From NCBI GenBank assembly GCA_963781775.1, contig CAWAHE010000016.1:1-64000 (forward strand): 64,000 nucleotides of DNA, given 5' to 3'. The notes under the pieces were generated by a model. It saw only the letters and a program-made list of their open reading frames with translations. It had not been told where the DNA came from and did not search any database. How positions within the stretch are numbered: the stretch's first letter is position 1; each line of letters opens with the position of its first letter. The position numbers were made by a program, and so were the translations under genes. This document shows, piece by piece, positions 39,250 to 50,012 of this stretch. The DNA is from CAVSRC01 sp963781775. GTDB taxonomy: Bacteria; Pseudomonadota; Alphaproteobacteria; Rhizobiales; Kaistiaceae.

Positions 39250-39936
39250 ATGTTGATGCAGAAAACGGGCGCAATCGCCACACAGGCACGAGTCATGACC
39301 ATCCCGGCAGCGGCGCCGGCGGCAAATCCCCTGGATGACGCCTTCTCCCTGATGGGCGCCGCCATGCACATCGAACACAATGCCGAGATATTCGGCGAAG
39401 GCGAGCCCGCCGAGTACTTCTACAAGGTGATCGCAGGCGCGGTGCGCACCTACAAGCTGCTCAGCGACGGCCGCCGCCAGATCAGCGCCTTCCACCTTCC
39501 CGGCGACCTGTTCGGCCTCGAAGCCGGCGACGATCACCGTTTCACCGCTGACGCGATCGCCGATTCGACCGTGCTGGTGGTCAAGCGCAGCGTCATCGTC
39601 GGACTGGCGTCGCGCGCCGGTGACGTGGCAAATGCCCTCTGGGCACAGGCGAACCGCGATCTGCTGCGAGCGCAGGACCACATGCTTCTACTCGGACGCA
39701 AGAACGCCCATGAACGCGTCGCCAGCTTCCTCCTCGAGATGGCCGCCCGTGGTTCGGGCCCCGAGAGCGTCGAACTGCCGATGTCGCGTCAGGATATCGC
39801 CGATTACCTTGGCCTCACCATCGAGACGGTGTCGCGCACGCTGACGCTGCTGGAGAACGAGGCGGCGATCGAATTGCCGACATCGCGGCGGATCCTGTTG
39901 CGCGACCGGGCCGCACTGCGGCGTCTCAACGCCTGA
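39250..39936 (+). CDS. fixK: Crp/Fnr-family regulator FixK
   Basis: A 228-residue regulator with a sensor barrel (GEGEPAEYFYKVIAGAVRTY; FHLPGDLFGLEAG), a dimer helix and a winged helix (LPMSRQDIADYLGLTIETVS, about 177-196; recognition residues ETVSR). It contains no cysteine at all, so it has neither the Fnr-type cluster nor the redox-sensitive Cys reported for Bradyrhizobium FixK2 at the position here occupied by S179. It is divergent from fixL and follows AAGGAG. It should bind TTGAT-N4-ATCAA sites. Confidence 0.92.
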   Translation: MLMQKTGAIATQARVMTIPAAAPAANPLDDAFSLMGAAMHIEHNAEIFGEGEPAEYFYKVIAGAVRTYKLLSDGRRQISAFHLPGDLFGLEAGDDHRFTADAIADSTVLVVKRSVIVGLASRAGDVANALWAQANRDLLRAQDHMLLLGRKNAHERVASFLLEMAARGSGPESVELPMSRQDIADYLGLTIETVSRTLTLLENEAAIELPTSRRILLRDRAALRRLNA

Positions 39937-39978
39937 GCCGACGCCCGCCGCGCTGACCCGAGCCAGAGAGGCGGTGCC

Positions 39979-40563
39979 ATGCCCCGTCACGTCGCCATCA
40001 TACAGGGCCACCCGGATCCCGCCGGCGGACGGTTGTGTCACGCGCTCGCTAACGCCTATGCCGATGGTGCTCGCGAGGCTGGCCACACTGTGTCGCGGAT
40101 CGACTTGGCACGCATCGACTTTCCCCTGCTGCGCACGCAGATCGACTTCCAGGAAGGCGTCATGCCGCCAAGCCTGAACAAGGCGCGCGATGCCCTGACG
40201 GCCGCGGACCACATCGTCTTCGTCTTCCCTCTCTGGCTCGGCACCATGCCGGCACTGGTAAAGGCTTTCCTCGAACAGGTTATGCGGCCCGGCGTTGCCT
40301 TCGAATATCAACCCAACGGACTGCCCAAGAAGCTGCTCGCCGGTCGCTCGGCCCGTCTGGTGGTAACCATGGGCATGCCGGTTGCCGCCTATCGCTGGTT
40401 CTTCTTCGAACACGGCCTCAAGGGGCTCGAGCGCAACGTCCTGCATTTTGTCGGCATCAAGCCGATCCGCGAGAGCCTGTTTGGATCCGTGGACAGTGCC
40501 ACCGAAAGCCGCAAGCGCGGCTGGGTGCGTCGCATGACGGAATTGGGCCGCAAGGCAATCTGA
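39979..40563 (+). CDS. NAD(P)H-dependent flavodoxin-fold oxidoreductase (quinone reductase type)
   Basis: A 194-residue flavodoxin-like protein with the FMN phosphate-loop start IIQGHPDPAGGRLCHALA, the motif FVFPLWLGTMPALVKAFLEQ, which binds the isoalloxazine ring in NQO1/KefF relatives, and a C-terminal GIKPIRESLFGSVD. It probably reduces quinones or other acceptors by two electrons in the cytoplasm. It lies 42 bp after fixK and 22 bp before a cytochrome c gene, so may be co-transcribed with fixK. Confidence 0.85.
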   Translation: MPRHVAIIQGHPDPAGGRLCHALANAYADGAREAGHTVSRIDLARIDFPLLRTQIDFQEGVMPPSLNKARDALTAADHIVFVFPLWLGTMPALVKAFLEQVMRPGVAFEYQPNGLPKKLLAGRSARLVVTMGMPVAAYRWFFFEHGLKGLERNVLHFVGIKPIRESLFGSVDSATESRKRGWVRRMTELGRKAI

Positions 40564-40585
40564 ACCGCGGTCAGGGAGTGGACGG

Positions 40586-40906
40586 ATGATGCTGATGAAG
40601 CTGGCGGTGGCAGCGGTTCTGATCGGCGCCTCCATTCAGGCGGCGCAAGCGCTCGAGCCGGCGGCGCAGAGAGGTTTGCTGTTCGCCCAGACCAACTGCT
40701 CGAAATGTCACGCCATCGGCCCGTTCGGTGCCAGCCCGCTGCCAATAGCGCCACCGTTCCGGACCCTGCACGAGAAATATCCGGTCGAGAACCTTGCGGA
40801 GGCGCTCGCCGAGGGCATCGTCACCGGTCACCCCAACATGCCCCAGTTCCAGCTGGATATTGCCCAGATCCGCGACCTCATCGCCTATCTCAAGTCGCTC
40901 GAATAA
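40586..40906 (+). CDS. Small class I c-type cytochrome
   Basis: A 106-residue periplasmic protein. A signal peptide (MKLAVAAVLIGASIQAAQA) is followed by the haem site CSKCH (38-42) and a likely axial Met in HPNMPQF (about M85), ending with the helix IRDLIAYLKSLE typical of class I cytochromes. It is probably a soluble electron carrier. Position next to fixK suggests expression in low oxygen; no partner oxidase is present in the window. Confidence 0.9.
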   Translation: MMLMKLAVAAVLIGASIQAAQALEPAAQRGLLFAQTNCSKCHAIGPFGASPLPIAPPFRTLHEKYPVENLAEALAEGIVTGHPNMPQFQLDIAQIRDLIAYLKSLE

Positions 40907-40938
40907 GTTGTTCGCGGATAACCCAACCGGAGAGCGTC

Positions 40939-41385
40939 ATGGCCGGAACGACAATTGCGCCGGACGACTGGGTGGTCGTGTGCGACGGCCGCAAGTGGCT
41001 GATTCTCAACAACAAGGGGGATGCGGCGCACGTCAATCTCGTCACCGTCGAGGAGCGCGAGCACGACACTGCGTCGACCCACGCGCGCGGTACAGAACGC
41101 CCTGGACGCACGCAATCGACGAGCGACCGGCGCAGCGCCGTCGAGCAAACTGACTGGCACGATCAGGCTGAGCAGGAATTCCTGAAGGCACTCGCTGCGC
41201 GATTGGACGGCGCGGCCCGGGCGGGCGAAGTGAACGGCATCGTTCTCGTCGCTGCGCCGCGCGCTCTGGGCATGATTCGCCCGCTCTTATCCGCGGCGGT
41301 CATCGGACTTCTTCGCGGCGAGTTGGCCAAGGACTACGTGATGCTTCCGGTCGATCAGATCGAGAAGCGATTGCGCGAAACCTGA
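40939..41385 (+). CDS. Host attachment family protein (AtsE/baeRF-like)
   Basis: A 148-residue protein beginning DDWVVVCDGRKWLILNNKGD, the standard start of the host-attachment (PF10116-type) family. DWHDQAEQEFLKALAARLD, VLVAAPRALGMIRPLLS and a C-terminal AKDYVMLPVDQIEKRL follow. The fold is related to release-factor eRF1 domain 2; the original name derives from Agrobacterium and may not describe the function. ATG 40939 follows CGGAGAGCG; the longer open frame is discarded. Confidence 0.8.
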   Translation: MAGTTIAPDDWVVVCDGRKWLILNNKGDAAHVNLVTVEEREHDTASTHARGTERPGRTQSTSDRRSAVEQTDWHDQAEQEFLKALAARLDGAARAGEVNGIVLVAAPRALGMIRPLLSAAVIGLLRGELAKDYVMLPVDQIEKRLRET

Positions 41386-41407
41386 CGCCTTCACCGGGAG
41401 CCTGGCG

Positions 41408-42142
41408 ATGGCGATACAAGCGGCAACCGCGACGACGAGCGAGCCGGTCTTCGAAGTCGCCGGCCTCACCAAGGTCTATCGCACCGGCGACGTCGAAGTG
41501 CAGGCGCTACGCGGCATCGACGCCACGCTTTACGCCGGCGAACTGGCCGTGATGCTGGGGCCCTCGGGCAGCGGCAAGTCGACGCTCCTCAACATCCTCG
41601 GCGGCCTCGACACCGCCACCGCCGGCTCGGTGCGCTTTCGCGGGCGCGATCTGACCGGCTTCTCCGATCGCGACCTGACGCTTTACCGGCGAAATCACGT
41701 CGGCTTCGTCTTCCAGTTCTACAATCTCATTCCGAGCCTGACGGCGCGCGAGAACGTGGCGCTGGTGAGCGAGATCGCGCCCAATCCGATGAAGCCGGAA
41801 GCGGCGCTCGAAATGGTCGGTCTGGGCCATCGTCTGGATCATTTTCCAGCCCAGCTCTCGGGCGGCGAACAGCAGCGTGTCGCCATTGCCCGCGCGGTCG
41901 CCAAGCAGCCCGAGATCATGCTCTGCGACGAGCCCACCGGCGCGCTCGACTCCGCCACCGGCGTGCTGGTGCTCGAGGCTCTCGCGACCACCAGCCGCGA
42001 GCTCGGCACCACGACCGTGATCATCACGCACAACGTCTCCATCGGCGCCATCGGCGACCGTGTCTTCCGTTTTTCGGATGGCCGCATCGCGAACGTCGAG
42101 ACCAATTCCCACCGGCTGGCGCCGGCCGAAGTGCACTGGTGA
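41408..42142 (+). CDS. ABC exporter ATP-binding protein (MacB/LolD type)
   Basis: A 244-residue ABC ATPase with Walker A (LGPSGSGKSTLLNILGG), Q-loop (FVFQFYNLIPSL), signature LSGGEQQRVAIARAV, Walker B IMLCDEPTGALD and H-loop VIITHNVS. The sequence class (VYRTGDVEVQALRGID) serves FtsX-type permeases. It is the first gene of a three-gene exporter and ends 6 bp before the permease gene. Confidence 0.93.
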   Translation: MAIQAATATTSEPVFEVAGLTKVYRTGDVEVQALRGIDATLYAGELAVMLGPSGSGKSTLLNILGGLDTATAGSVRFRGRDLTGFSDRDLTLYRRNHVGFVFQFYNLIPSLTARENVALVSEIAPNPMKPEAALEMVGLGHRLDHFPAQLSGGEQQRVAIARAVAKQPEIMLCDEPTGALDSATGVLVLEALATTSRELGTTTVIITHNVSIGAIGDRVFRFSDGRIANVETNSHRLAPAEVHW

Positions 42143-42148
42143 TCGCGG

Positions 42149-44512
42149 ATGCGCGCGCTCGATCGCAAGCTCTTGCGTGATCTCTACCGCTTGTCGGCGC
42201 AGGGCCTGGCGATTGCGCTGGTCATGGCCTGCGGCGTTGCCACGCTGATCCTCGCCGTCGGCGCGTACCGATCGCTCGACGAAACGCGCACCGCCTACTA
42301 CGAGCGCTACCGCTTCGGCGACGTATTCGCCTCCTTGGTCCGCGCGCCGAAGTCGCTTGCCGGCTCAATCGCGGCGATCGACGGCGTGGCGGCCGTCGAG
42401 CCGCGCATTGTCCAGCATGTTCTGCTCGATATCGAAGGGATGCGCGAACCGGCGACCGGCATCGCGGTGTCCATACCGACCAGCGGCGACATCGCGGTCA
42501 ACGCCCTCTTCCTTCGCGACGGACGCCTGCCGGCGGCAGTACGGACCAACGAAGTCGCGGTCAATGCGCGCTTTGCCGACGCGCATGACTTCACGGTCGG
42601 ATCGACGCTCAAGGCGATCGTCAACGGATCGAAGATCACCCTGACGGTCGTCGGTATCGTGCTTTCGCCAGAGTACGTCTATGCGCTCGGGCCCAGCGAC
42701 ATGATGCCGGACGACCGCCGTTTCGGCGTCCTGTGGATGTCGGAACAGGTGCTTGCGCCGCTGTCCAATCTGGACGGCGCGTTCAACTCCGTCAGCCTGA
42801 GGCTCTTGCCGGAGGCAAGCGAAACAGCAGTCATCGAGCGTCTGGACCGGTTGCTGAGGCCCTATGGCGGCTCCGGGGCGTTCGGTCGCAAGGACCAGAT
42901 CTCGAACGCGTTCCTTGACAGCGAACTGACCGGGCTGAACGCGATGGCGCAGATCCTCCCGCCCATCTTCCTGGCCGTGTCGGCCTTCCTGATCAACATG
43001 ATCCTGACGCGGCTGATCTCGCTCGAGCGCGAACAGATCGGCCTGCTGAAGGCTCTCGGCTACGGGCGCACGACCGTCGCCTGGCACTACATGAAACTGG
43101 TTCTGGTTATCACCGCGGTCGGCATCGCGATTGGGGCCGTCGCCGGAACGTGGCTCGGTCGCGGTCTGACCGAGGTCTACGCAAAATTCTACAGTTTCCC
43201 TTTCCTGATCTTCCAGGGGAGTCCGGATCTCTATCTGATTGCCATCGGCATCAGCGTCGTCGCCGCGGTGGCGGGCGCCTGGCAGGCGATCAGGGTCGCC
43301 TTCGCGCTTCCGGCCGCCGTCGCCATGCGCCCGCCCGCGCCGCAGGTCTATCGCCAGTTCCTCGGCGGCGCGCTCGCCCGGCTGCATATCTTCAACCAGT
43401 TGACGGCGATGGCGCTCCGCCACGTCCTGCGGCATCCGGTGCGCTCGCTGCTGACCGCGGTCGGCATCGCGTTCTCGGTCGCGCTGGTCGAGGTCGGCCT
43501 CGGCACTATCGACTCGATCAACTCCATGATCGACGCGGTCTATTTCCGCGCCGACCGGCAGGACGCGACGCTGACATTCGCCTCGCCCCGGCCGCCGGAA
43601 GTCGTCGCAGCCGTGGAGAACCTGCCCGGCGTGATGGACGCCGAACCGTACCTCGTCGCACCCGTGCGCATCAGCAACGGCCACTATTCACGGCAACTGA
43701 CGATCACCGGAAAGCCACGCAGCATGGACCTCAGTCGGGTTCTCGATCTCGAGCTTCACCCCGTCGTCTTGCCGGAAACCGGCCTCGCGCTCGGCGATCG
43801 GGTCGCCCAGATTCTTCACGTCACTCCCGGCGACATCGTCAGGGTCGAGATGCTCGATGGTTTGCGCCGCACGGTCGATGTGCCGGTCACCGAAGTGATC
43901 CAGAGCTATATCGGACTGATGGTGTTCATGGACATCGATGCGCTCGCCCGCCTGACCGGCACCGGCCCGCGCGTCTCCGGCGTCCATGTGGCACTCGACG
44001 GCAGTAAATTGGACGCGCTCTATCGCGCCGTCAAGGACACACCACAAGTCACCGGCGTCGCGCTGCAGGCCGTCTCCCGCCAGCAATTTCAGAATATCAT
44101 GCGCGAGAATCTGGTGATCACCATCACGGTCTATTTCACCCTCGCCATCATCATTGCCTTCGGCGTCGTCTACAACAGTGCGCGCATCCAGCTATCCGAG
44201 CGCGCCCGCGAGCTGGCGTCCCTCAGGGTGCTCGGATTCCGTCGCGGCGAGGTATCGCGCGTGCTGTTCATCGAGACCTTTACCATCGTCGCCCTGGCCC
44301 AGCCGATCGGCTGGGCGATCGGCACCGGTTTTGGCTTTCTCATCACCCAGGGGCTGGCCAGCGATATCTACCGGGTTCCGTTCGTCATCCAGCTCGACAC
44401 CTATGCCATCGGCAGCCTCGTAGTCATCGCCGCGGCGCTGCTGTCCGCGTTCGTCGTTCGTCGCCGGATCGACCGGCTTGACCTCATCCGGGTCCTCAAG
44501 ACACGGGAGTAG
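42149..44512 (+). CDS. FtsX-like ABC exporter permease
   Basis: A 787-residue inner-membrane permease. An N-terminal helix (GLAIALVMACGVATLILAVG) is followed by a large periplasmic MacB-type domain, a first FtsX triplet of helices (about 275-390), a second periplasmic domain (about 450-640), and a second FtsX core (FTLAIIIAFGVVYNSARIQL; ASLRVLGFRRGEVSRVLFIE). The duplicated FtsX layout resembles YbbP-like mechanotransmission exporters. With the ATPase and HlyD adaptor it forms a cell-envelope export machine; cargo is unknown. Confidence 0.9.
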   Translation: MRALDRKLLRDLYRLSAQGLAIALVMACGVATLILAVGAYRSLDETRTAYYERYRFGDVFASLVRAPKSLAGSIAAIDGVAAVEPRIVQHVLLDIEGMREPATGIAVSIPTSGDIAVNALFLRDGRLPAAVRTNEVAVNARFADAHDFTVGSTLKAIVNGSKITLTVVGIVLSPEYVYALGPSDMMPDDRRFGVLWMSEQVLAPLSNLDGAFNSVSLRLLPEASETAVIERLDRLLRPYGGSGAFGRKDQISNAFLDSELTGLNAMAQILPPIFLAVSAFLINMILTRLISLEREQIGLLKALGYGRTTVAWHYMKLVLVITAVGIAIGAVAGTWLGRGLTEVYAKFYSFPFLIFQGSPDLYLIAIGISVVAAVAGAWQAIRVAFALPAAVAMRPPAPQVYRQFLGGALARLHIFNQLTAMALRHVLRHPVRSLLTAVGIAFSVALVEVGLGTIDSINSMIDAVYFRADRQDATLTFASPRPPEVVAAVENLPGVMDAEPYLVAPVRISNGHYSRQLTITGKPRSMDLSRVLDLELHPVVLPETGLALGDRVAQILHVTPGDIVRVEMLDGLRRTVDVPVTEVIQSYIGLMVFMDIDALARLTGTGPRVSGVHVALDGSKLDALYRAVKDTPQVTGVALQAVSRQQFQNIMRENLVITITVYFTLAIIIAFGVVYNSARIQLSERARELASLRVLGFRRGEVSRVLFIETFTIVALAQPIGWAIGTGFGFLITQGLASDIYRVPFVIQLDTYAIGSLVVIAAALLSAFVVRRRIDRLDLIRVLKTRE

Positions 44513-44518
44513 AGAAGC

Positions 44519-45754
44519 ATGCTCGCCACATGGATCAAACGCATCGCCGCGATCGTCACGGCCCTGATCGTCGTCGCGGCGATCGTCTATGCCCTCCTGC
44601 CGGCGCCGGTCGGCGTCGATGTCGCGGTGATCGGGCGCGGCCCGCTCGAGGTCACGGTCGACGAACAGGGCGTCGCCCGCATCCGCGATATCTTCAAGGT
44701 TTCCGCGCCGATTGCCGGCAAGCTCAACCGGTTGCCGGTGCACATCGGCGACCCGGTCCTCCGCGACAAGACCGTCGTCGCCTCGATCGAGCCAGCCGAG
44801 CCGCCGCTCCTCGACATCCGCACCCGGCGCGAACTGGAGGCCGCTGCCGATGCCGCGCGCGCCGCGGTTGGCCTGGCACAGGCGCAGCTTGCCAGCGCCG
44901 AGGCAACCGCGAAACTGGCCGCAACGGATCTCGACCGCGCACAACAACTGGCAAAGACCGGAGCGCTGGCCGAACGCGCCCTCGACAAGGCGTCGACCGA
45001 TCTCGACACCGCCCATGCCGGGGTGGAGCAGGCGCGCGCCACGCTCGCCCTGCGGCAAAGCGAACTCGCCAGTGCCGAGGCGCGACTGATGCAGCCCGGC
45101 CAGGGCGGCGCCGACGAAACCCAGACGGCATGCTGCGTTCCCGTGCTCGCGCCGATCGATGGCATCGTGCTCACCCTGTCGGCGGAGAGCGCCCAGGTTG
45201 TCGCCGCCGGCGCACCGCTGCTCGAGATTGGCGATCCGCAGGATATGGAGGTGGTCGTGCACCTGCTGTCGTCCGACGCAGTCGAGATCGAGCCGGGGGC
45301 CACCGCCACGCTGACCGAATGGGGCGGGGAAGGTGTGCTCAATGCGCATGTCCGACGCATCGACCCGGCGGCCTACACCAAGGTGTCGGCGCTCGGCATC
45401 GAGGAACAGCGCGTCGACGCCCTGCTCGACATCGACGATCCTTACGAGAAATGGCGCGGCCTTGGCCACGAGTACCGGGTGATGGCCCACATCCGCACCT
45501 GGCGGGGGGCCAATGTGGTTCAGGTGCCGGTGGGCGCGCTCTTCCGTCGCGGTGCCGACTGGAACGTCTTCCGCGTCGTCGATGGCAAGGCCAGATTGAC
45601 CGCGGTGCTTCTTGGCCACCGCAATAATCAAGCCGCCGAGGTGCTGACGGGCCTTGCCGACGGAGACACTGTCGTCCTCCACCCGAGCGATCGGGTCGGC
45701 GACGGCGTTGCGGTCAAGCCGCGGCCGGACGAGACCGGCCAGAGCGGCGGTTGA
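44519..45754 (+). CDS. HlyD/RND-type periplasmic adaptor protein
   Basis: A 411-residue membrane-fusion protein. One N-terminal membrane anchor (IKRIAAIVTALIVVAAIVYALL) precedes split lipoyl-like halves (VSAPIAGKLNRLPVHIGDPV and VLAPIDGIVLTLSAESAQVV). They flank a heptad-rich coiled-coil hairpin (about 95-185), and a beta-barrel domain follows. It would bridge the FtsX permease to an outer-membrane channel, which is not encoded nearby. A FixK-type box begins at its last codons. Confidence 0.9.
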   Translation: MLATWIKRIAAIVTALIVVAAIVYALLPAPVGVDVAVIGRGPLEVTVDEQGVARIRDIFKVSAPIAGKLNRLPVHIGDPVLRDKTVVASIEPAEPPLLDIRTRRELEAAADAARAAVGLAQAQLASAEATAKLAATDLDRAQQLAKTGALAERALDKASTDLDTAHAGVEQARATLALRQSELASAEARLMQPGQGGADETQTACCVPVLAPIDGIVLTLSAESAQVVAAGAPLLEIGDPQDMEVVVHLLSSDAVEIEPGATATLTEWGGEGVLNAHVRRIDPAAYTKVSALGIEEQRVDALLDIDDPYEKWRGLGHEYRVMAHIRTWRGANVVQVPVGALFRRGADWNVFRVVDGKARLTAVLLGHRNNQAAEVLTGLADGDTVVLHPSDRVGDGVAVKPRPDETGQSGG

Positions 45755-45764
45755 TCGGCATCAA
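45751..45764 (+). promoter_or_regulatory. Consensus FixK/FNR box upstream of the AhpD-like gene
   Basis: TTGATCGGCATCAA is a perfect TTGAT-N4-ATCAA site overlapping the stop codon of the adaptor gene. Its centre at 45757.5 predicts a start near 45799 and a 23-nt leader to ATG 45822. The -10 region is weak, as expected for an activator-dependent promoter. Confidence 0.8.
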
Positions 45765-45821
45765 TGCCCGATCCCCGCACAGGGCGTCGTCTGCGATCAG
45801 GCAAGGAACATGGAGACAACC

Positions 45822-46196
45822 ATGAGCAAGGATTATGGAGCGCTGGCCGCAGAGGTCGTCCAGTCGTCGGTCGCGCTGACCAAGGGAATCCCCGACGCCA
45901 TGGGCGGCTTCGCCGCCCTCGGCAAGGGCGCCTACGCCGACCGCGTGCTCAGCCACAAATTCAAGGAACTCATCGCGCTCGCCCTCAGCGTCGCTTCGCG
46001 CTGCGACGGCTGCGTCGCCTACCATGCCCGCAAGGTTGCCGATCACGACGCCTCGCGCGAGGAGGTTCTGGAGACCCTCGGCGTCGCCGTGCAGATGGGC
46101 GGCGGGCCCTCGATGGTCTATGGCGGCGAAGCGCTGCGGGCCTTCGACTACTTTCAGCATGCGAAGCAGCAAAAACAGGCCGAGACCGCCGCCTAA
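45822..46196 (+). CDS. AhpD-like carboxymuconolactone decarboxylase-family protein
   Basis: A 124-residue all-helical protein with the redox motif CDGCVAYHARK (C61, C64, H68), the proton-relay signature of AhpD-type peroxidase partners. The N-terminal region KGIPDAMGGFAALGKGAYAD and ETLGVAVQMGGGPSMVYG complete the family pattern. It probably handles thiol redox or peroxide stress. ATG 45822 follows GGAG by 6 nt; an ATG 12 nt earlier is an alternative. It is preceded by a perfect FixK box, so is likely induced in low oxygen. Confidence 0.87.
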   Translation: MSKDYGALAAEVVQSSVALTKGIPDAMGGFAALGKGAYADRVLSHKFKELIALALSVASRCDGCVAYHARKVADHDASREEVLETLGVAVQMGGGPSMVYGGEALRAFDYFQHAKQQKQAETAA

Positions 46197-47443
46197 CCGG
46201 CATCACGCGGCTTTTCGTTTCGCCGAAATCCGCCGCCGAGCCAGGGAAGAAGCACCAGCGCCAGGCCGGTGAAGACGGCGCCCGCGAGGAAGGTTCCGCG
46301 TGGGCCGGCGACATCCCAAAGGCCACCGGCGATCAGGCTGGCGGCAAGCGTTGCTCCGCCGGAAACCAGATTGAACATGCCGAACGCGGTGCCGCGCAGA
46401 TGTGGCGGTGCCCGATCGGCGACGATGGCTGACAGCAGCCCCTGGGTAAGCCCCATGTGGAGCCCCCAGAGCGCGATCCCGATGGCCGCTACCGGAATCG
46501 ATCCGGCGAAGGCAAGTATCAGGTCGGCGATGACCAGTACCGCGAACCCGCTCGTCAGAAGGCTGAACCGGCCAATCCGGTCGGAGAGCGCACCCGTCGG
46601 CCAGGCGGCCAGCGCATAGACGAAGTTCATCAGCACGAAGACACCGGGTACGAGCGCGATCGGCAAGCCGACGGACTGCGCCCGCAGCAACAGGAAAGCC
46701 TCGCTGAAGCGCGCCAGCGTGAAGATGGCGGCGACCGTCACGATCATCCAGAACGGCCGGCCAAGCGTGGCGATGGCGGCGCGACTCAGCGGAAAACCGC
46801 CGGCGGCCGGCCGCGGCGTCGAGTCCGGATCGCGAACGCCGAAGACGATGATCGCCGTGGATATCAGGGCCGGCACGACTGCGATCCAGAAGACGAACCT
46901 GAAATTGTCGCTGGAGGCAAGCATCAACAGGATCGCCAGCAGCGGACCGAGGAAGGCGCCCACCGTGTCGAGCGACTGGCGCAGTCCGAAGCTCGATCCG
47001 CGAAGCTCGGGCGGCGACAGGTCGGCGATCAGCGCATCGCGCGGCGCGCCGCGAATGCCCTTGCCGATGCGGTCGACGAAACGTGCCGCCACCAGCCAGC
47101 CAAGCGACGGAGCCAGCGGAAACACGGGTTTGGTCACGGCCGCCAGTCCGTAACCGAGAGCGGCGAGCAGCTTGCGCTTCCCGAGCCAGTCGCTGAGCGC
47201 GCCCGAAAACACCTTGGTGATCGCCGCCGTCGCTTCGGCAATGCCTTCGATAATGCCCACGGCGAGCGTCGAAGTGCCGAGCACCGTGACGAGATAGACG
47301 GGGAGCAAGGCATGGATCATCTCGGAGGAGACATCCATGAACATCGAGACCAGGCCCAGTGCCCATATGCCGGCGGGGATTTGCCGCCAGCGCGGTCTTT
47401 CCAAGGGCCTCGGATCGACTCCGAAACGCGGAGAATCCGCCAT
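46193..47443 (-). CDS. MFS transporter
   Basis: A 416-residue membrane protein with about 12 hydrophobic helices. The MFS loop motif is recognisable as FSGALSDWLGKRKLLAALGYG, and a second-half repeat as WPTGALSDRIGRFSLLTSGF. RIGKGIRGAPRDALIADLSPP is typical of a subgroup of bacterial MFS proteins with unknown substrate. It overlaps the AhpD-like gene by 4 bp at its 3' end. Its start codon is only 5 bp from the ppsA FixK box, so FixK binding could hinder its own transcription. Confidence 0.88.
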   Translation of the reverse strand: MADSPRFGVDPRPLERPRWRQIPAGIWALGLVSMFMDVSSEMIHALLPVYLVTVLGTSTLAVGIIEGIAEATAAITKVFSGALSDWLGKRKLLAALGYGLAAVTKPVFPLAPSLGWLVAARFVDRIGKGIRGAPRDALIADLSPPELRGSSFGLRQSLDTVGAFLGPLLAILLMLASSDNFRFVFWIAVVPALISTAIIVFGVRDPDSTPRPAAGGFPLSRAAIATLGRPFWMIVTVAAIFTLARFSEAFLLLRAQSVGLPIALVPGVFVLMNFVYALAAWPTGALSDRIGRFSLLTSGFAVLVIADLILAFAGSIPVAAIGIALWGLHMGLTQGLLSAIVADRAPPHLRGTAFGMFNLVSGGATLAASLIAGGLWDVAGPRGTFLAGAVFTGLALVLLPWLGGGFRRNEKPRDAG

Positions 47444-47448
47444 TCCTC

Positions 47449-47462
47449 TTGATCCTGATCAA
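47449..47462 (+). promoter_or_regulatory. Consensus FixK/FNR box upstream of ppsA
   Basis: TTGATCCTGATCAA is a perfect TTGAT-N4-ATCAA site. The centre at 47455.5 predicts transcription from near 47497 and a 33-nt leader to ATG 47530, with TTAGGAAT (47481-47488) as a plausible -10 region. It lies in the 86-bp gap between the divergent MFS gene and ppsA. Confidence 0.82.
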
Positions 47463-47529
47463 TGTTGTCCGGGCGTCAGTTTAGGAATGTGCTCGCACGC
47501 AGTCACCCGGAACGGGGAGGAACCTTCCC

Positions 47530-49968
<2,439 letters not shown>

Positions 49969-49982
49969 TTCCCTCCCCATCT

Positions 49983-50006
49983 GGTGGCCTCCCGCGGGAG
50001 GCCACC
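49983..50006. terminator. Bidirectional terminator between ppsA and hypE
   Basis: A perfect 24-nt palindrome (arms GGTGGCCTCCCG and CGGGAGGCCACC) lies 14 bp after the ppsA stop and 6 bp after the convergent hypE stop. On the + strand it is followed by TTCCTTTC, a T-rich tail. It can end both transcripts. Confidence 0.8.
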
Positions 50007-50012
50007 TTCCTT

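Noticed and set aside
40906..40938. TTG...CCAA pattern before the host-attachment gene as an FNR box
   Set aside because: The spacing is not N8 and the arms do not match; a chance resemblance.
46269..47452. Long + strand frames opposite the MFS gene, and similar antisense frames throughout
   Set aside because: They are Arg/Asp/Gln-rich mirrors of high-GC genes with no start signals or domain patterns.
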